NCBI GenBank assembly: GCA_023247835.1
Contig: JAHFFU010000039.1
Coordinates: 1-7,883 of the forward strand
Origin: Candidatus Bathyarchaeota archaeon
Lineage (GTDB): Archaea > Thermoproteota > Bathyarchaeia > 40CM-2-53-6 > FEN-987
Direction of reading: 5' to 3'
DNA: 7,883 nt
Positions within the stretch are counted from its first letter, which is position 1, and every line of letters starts with the position of its first letter. The notes below the pieces were generated by a model, which saw nothing but the letters and a program-made list of their open reading frames with translations, was not told where the DNA came from and did no database searches. The position numbers were made by a program, and so were the translations under genes. Shown here piece after piece: positions 5,942 through 7,883 of this stretch.

Positions 5942-6736
5942 GTGATCGCGGAAGGCTCATTGGTCCTTCTTCACTTCGACGTAAGGCGTCAATGGCTGCT
6001 GCGCATCGAAAAAGCTAGGCAATTTCACACTCATAAGGGGTACATTCCGTTGGCTGATCTTGTCGGGCTGCCGTTCGGAAGCGAGGTGAAGAGCTCGCTC
6101 GGCTATGCTTTCTGGGCTCTGAGACCTACAACGTATGACCTCATTATGCACAGCGCTCGACGAACTCAGATCATGTACCCGAAAGACATCGGCCTTATCA
6201 TTCTCAAACTTGCCCTGTCCTCTGGATGTAATGTCTTGGAGATTGGGACAGGTAGTGGAGCCATGACGCTCGCAGCAGCTATGGCAGTTAGGCCCAATGG
6301 TCATGTTCACACCTATGAGGCCCGGCGTGAATTCGCTGAAATCGCCGAACGCAACCTAAAGAGGGCCGCCGTCTCTGAGTACGTGACGATTCATAATGCA
6401 GATGCTGGCGCGGGGGTCGAAGGTTCGGATTTCGACGCAGCAATAATTGACGTAGGCGATCCTTGGGCGCTAATTCCGCATTTGTACAGGGCTCTGTCAG
6501 GAGGCTCACCAGTAGCCTCCTTCAGCCCGACGGTCAACCAAGTCGAGAAGACCACAGAGGCTTTCGGGCAGGTGGGATTCGTGAATATTCAAACCGTGGA
6601 ATGTTTCATTCGCGAAATTAGGGCCGACACTGGTAAGACTAGACCTGCAACAATGATGGTGGGACATACGGGTTACATGACCTTCGCGCAAAAGGGCCTA
6701 CGCCAGACCGAAGCCAAGTTTTACGCTCAGGGTTAG
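5942..6736 (+). CDS. trmI: tRNA (adenine-N1)-methyltransferase TrmI (m1A57/m1A58)
   Basis: A 264-residue class I SAM methyltransferase that methylates N1 of adenine 58, and in archaea often also 57, in the T-loop of tRNA; the enzyme works as a tetramer. I chose the GTG at 5942 because MIAEG followed by FHTHKGYI and an RPTTYD segment matches the small N-terminal beta domain of archaeal TrmI proteins, which usually have about 250-260 residues. Extending to 5849 would overlap the upstream gene by 74 bases and add unrelated sequence. The linker IMYPKD (77-82) leads into SAM motif I, VLEIGTGSGAMTL (98-110). The acidic loop is YEARREF (125-131) and the motif IV region is DVGDPWALI (170-178), in which Asp170 is the likely catalytic residue. 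SPTVNQV (195-201) and RPATMMVGHTGYMTFA (234-249) complete the family pattern. The start is 19 bases after the membrane gene, so a shared transcript is likely. Confidence 0.95.
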   Translation: MIAEGSLVLLHFDVRRQWLLRIEKARQFHTHKGYIPLADLVGLPFGSEVKSSLGYAFWALRPTTYDLIMHSARRTQIMYPKDIGLIILKLALSSGCNVLEIGTGSGAMTLAAAMAVRPNGHVHTYEARREFAEIAERNLKRAAVSEYVTIHNADAGAGVEGSDFDAAIIDVGDPWALIPHLYRALSGGSPVASFSPTVNQVEKTTEAFGQVGFVNIQTVECFIREIRADTGKTRPATMMVGHTGYMTFAQKGLRQTEAKFYAQG

Positions 6737-6765
6737 TTTATGGCCCTAGACGCGTTCATGTATGA

Positions 6766-6772
6766 TTTTTTT
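6766..6772 (+). terminator. Possible oligo-T terminator after trmI
   Basis: A run of seven T follows the trmI stop by 29 bases. Archaeal transcription often ends in such T tracts without a hairpin, and no hairpin is visible here. A promoter-like box for the next gene follows directly, which fits a transcription unit boundary. Confidence 0.45.
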
Positions 6773-6781
6773 GGTTAACAT

Positions 6782-6791
6782 AATTTTAAAT
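6782..6791 (+). promoter_or_regulatory. TATA-like box of the zinc-ribbon microprotein gene
   Basis: AATTTTAAAT is centred about 31 bases before the ATG at 6818. With the usual archaeal spacing of roughly 25 bases from TATA box to transcription start, the leader would be only a few bases long. No Shine-Dalgarno sequence precedes the ATG, which agrees with a leaderless or nearly leaderless mRNA. Confidence 0.5.
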
Positions 6792-6817
6792 TGAGCTGAA
6801 GAGAAACTATCTTTCCC

Positions 6818-6922
6818 ATGAGCCTTCAAGTCTGTGAGAATTGCGGGTTTCTAACCGACCAGGAAGCCTGCAACTGGTGCGGTTCCCTCGTGAACCCTGC
6901 AGCTTATCGGTACAAAGAGTAG
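6818..6922 (+). CDS. 34-residue zinc-ribbon microprotein (two CxxC knuckles)
   Basis: A short ORF, ATG to TAG, below the size cut-off of most gene callers. The protein has four cysteines at positions 6, 9, 18 and 21 in the arrangement CENCG and CNWCG, with eight residues between the pairs. This is a compact zinc ribbon in which each CxxC is followed by glycine, the classic knuckle form. A short tail (PAAYRYKE) follows. Such mini-ribbons occur in archaea as RNA-binding or protein-binding adaptors; the specific role here is unknown. Support for a real gene comes from the motif, from a TATA-like box at the right distance, and from the lack of any other gene in this 250-base interval. It is downstream of trmI on the same strand, 81 bases on, but probably has its own promoter. 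Confidence 0.7.
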   Translation: MSLQVCENCGFLTDQEACNWCGSLVNPAAYRYKE

Positions 6923-6987
6923 CCGTGTATTCTGCAGGCATTTCGCAAAGGCGCTTGTGGCAACGGGCGCAAGTTATTCCACTTAGG

Positions 6988-7374
6988 TCACTTCGCCGCA
7001 CTGGGGCGCTCGATTAATTCGAGCCAATTTCCGTCAGGATCTTTAATGAAAGCGATCTTAGACGACGACCCACCAAGCGAAAAGGGTTCCATTGCAATCG
7101 TTACTCCCTTCGCCTTAAGCTCGTCTACGGCAGCCTTGACGTCTCCGACTGCGAAAGCTATGTGATCGAAATTGTCACCCTCAGCCAAAGTCTTCTTGTC
7201 CCGCCAACGTGTTAGTTCGATGGCCCCGCCGCTCCCATCTTCCACAAAGGCGATTTCGGCGTTGTTTTGTTTGATATCTCGGCGGCTTACGAATTTCATT
7301 CCCATTAGTTGCGTATAGAACCCGATTGACCTGTCAAGGTCGGCTACGTTAAGGCAGGTGTGGAGAATCCTCAT
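6988..7374 (-). CDS. gloA: Glyoxalase I-type lactoylglutathione lyase family protein (VOC fold)
   Basis: A 128-residue single-unit VOC protein closely resembling bacterial GloA. It begins MRILHTCLNVADLDRSIGFY and ends with DPDGNWLELIE. The four metal ligands known from Escherichia coli GloA all appear in place: His5, Glu53 (AIELTRW), His71 (DHIAF) and Glu119 (WLELIE). The family turns the hemithioacetal of methylglyoxal and a thiol into a lactoyl-thioester, detoxifying methylglyoxal. Many archaea lack glutathione, so the thiol cofactor here is open. The start at ATG 7374 is preferred: GAGGG lies six to seven bases upstream, and the extra 28 residues of the longer frame do not belong to the fold. 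It lies 70 bases after the glutamate dehydrogenase gene on the same strand and may be read from it. It is convergent with the zinc-ribbon gene. Confidence 0.92.
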   Translation of the reverse strand: MRILHTCLNVADLDRSIGFYTQLMGMKFVSRRDIKQNNAEIAFVEDGSGGAIELTRWRDKKTLAEGDNFDHIAFAVGDVKAAVDELKAKGVTIAMEPFSLGGSSSKIAFIKDPDGNWLELIERPSAAK

Positions 7375-7380
7375 TGAATT

Positions 7381-7390
7381 TCCCTCAGTG
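7381..7390 (-). promoter_or_regulatory. Shine-Dalgarno sequence of the glyoxalase gene
   Basis: On the minus strand TGAGGGA precedes the ATG at 7374 with about six bases between. It fixes the start at MRILHT, which is also the conserved N-terminus of the family. It is the clearest ribosome binding site in the window. Confidence 0.6.
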
Positions 7391-7444
7391 CGCTGCCTAA
7401 GAAAGTTGATGAAATCCAGAAGAAGTTGAAGGTATTGATGGAAT

Positions 7445-7883
7445 TTACACCCAGCCACGTAGCTTCATGGCATCAGCGACGCGTTTGACGGCTACCATGT
7501 AAGCCGCTGCTCTCATGTGCGCCTTTTCTTTCTTAGACATCTCGTAAACGTCTTTGAAGGCTTTGGTCATGTGTGCGTCGAGTTGCTTGTGGACGTCCTC
7601 GAGTGTCCAGAAATAGTTGTACGTCCCCTGAACCTGCTCAAAATAGGAAACCGTGACGCCGCCTGCATTTGCAAGAAAGTCAGGTAACACTAAGATACCG
7701 TTCTTGTAAAGGACTTCGTCAGAGTCGGGCGTGGTAGGGCCGTTGGCAAGTTCGCACTGTATCTTCGCTTTGATGTTGTGGCAGTTTTTCGAGGTTATGA
7801 CGTTCTCCAAAGCAGCGGGGATAAGCACGTCAACCTGTAGTTCCAACAGTTCTTCGTTTGAGATCGGTCTTGTACCTGGAAAT
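7445..7883 (-). CDS. gdhA: Glutamate dehydrogenase (Glu/Leu/Phe/Val family), C-terminal part; runs off the window
   Basis: The last 145 or so residues of an amino-acid dehydrogenase that interconverts glutamate with 2-oxoglutarate and ammonia using NAD(P). The frame is open to the window edge, so the N-terminal substrate domain lies outside. Characteristic segments are PISNEELLELQVDVLIPAAL, then ENVIT, ANGPTTPDSDEVL, LVLPDFLANAGGVTVSYFE and a helical C-terminus that includes AAAYMVAVKRVADA. These belong to the C-terminal half of the nucleotide-binding domain and the return helix that reaches to the substrate domain. The PDFLANAGGV block is nearly invariant in the family. Coenzyme preference cannot be judged because the glycine motif is not in the window. 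Glutamate dehydrogenase is the most likely member because of the overall match; a related leucine or phenylalanine dehydrogenase is less likely. Confidence 0.92.
   Translation of the reverse strand, partial: FPGTRPISNEELLELQVDVLIPAALENVITSKNCHNIKAKIQCELANGPTTPDSDEVLYKNGILVLPDFLANAGGVTVSYFEQVQGTYNYFWTLEDVHKQLDAHMTKAFKDVYEMSKKEKAHMRAAAYMVAVKRVADAMKLRGWV

Noticed and set aside
5957..6509. Minus-strand open frames opposite trmI
   Set aside because: They overlap the full SAM-binding core of trmI and show no domain; His/Arg-rich content is typical of antisense shadows.
6923..6987. Possible terminator hairpin between the convergent zinc-ribbon and glyoxalase genes
   Set aside because: Only short stems of three or four pairs (for example CTTG/CAAG) can be drawn and there is no T tract on either strand.
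7375..7458. N-terminal extension of the glyoxalase frame
   Set aside because: The 28 extra residues lie before the conserved MRILHT start, overlap the end of the dehydrogenase gene, and the ATG at 7374 has its own Shine-Dalgarno.
1..7883. CRISPR array, insertion sequence, tRNA or rRNA gene, or defence system
   Set aside because: No spaced direct repeats, terminal inverted repeats, transposase motifs, cloverleaf pattern or rRNA-like sequence were seen; the genes are metabolic, glycan or tRNA-modification related.

Overview
This window looks like chromosomal DNA of an archaeon, probably of the TACK group, but the exact lineage cannot be fixed from the sequence alone. The case rests on a TrmI with the archaeal N-terminal pattern (MIAEG... 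then RPT.YD), a Bud32/RIO-like kinase domain, polyprenyl-phosphate-type family 2 glycosyltransferases, several genes that start with TTG or GTG or have no Shine-Dalgarno sequence, and AT-rich TATA-like boxes close to start codons. Coding density is high. I see no insertion sequence, CRISPR array, rRNA or tRNA.

Left part (1-3080): a surface-glycan or N-glycosylation neighbourhood. It holds the 3' end of a multi-pass membrane protein (perhaps a GT-C type glycosyltransferase), and convergent with it a dolichol-phosphate-mannose-synthase-like GT2. A short divergent promoter region follows, then an extended-SDR nucleotide-sugar epimerase/dehydratase and a second GT2 of the dolichyl-phosphate-glucose-synthase type. 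Together these could make an activated sugar, load it on a lipid carrier, and supply it to a membrane glycosyltransferase.

Middle part (3141-6736): four closely spaced plus-strand genes. The first encodes a 551-residue protein that I read as a degenerate nucleotidyltransferase-like domain, a helical middle, and a Bud32/RIO-like kinase domain whose catalytic residues are kept. The second is a SerB-like HAD phosphatase whose start overlaps the kinase stop (TTGA). The third is a small two-TM protein of PH-like layout, and the last is the tRNA m1A57/58 methyltransferase TrmI. The linked kinase and phosphatase, neither with an assigned substrate, are the most interesting part of the window.

Right part (6737-7883): a 34-residue double-CxxC zinc-ribbon microprotein, too short for most gene callers, has its own TATA-like box and probably a very short leader. 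Convergent with it on the minus strand are a GloA-type glyoxalase and, upstream of that, the C-terminal third of a glutamate dehydrogenase that runs off the window.
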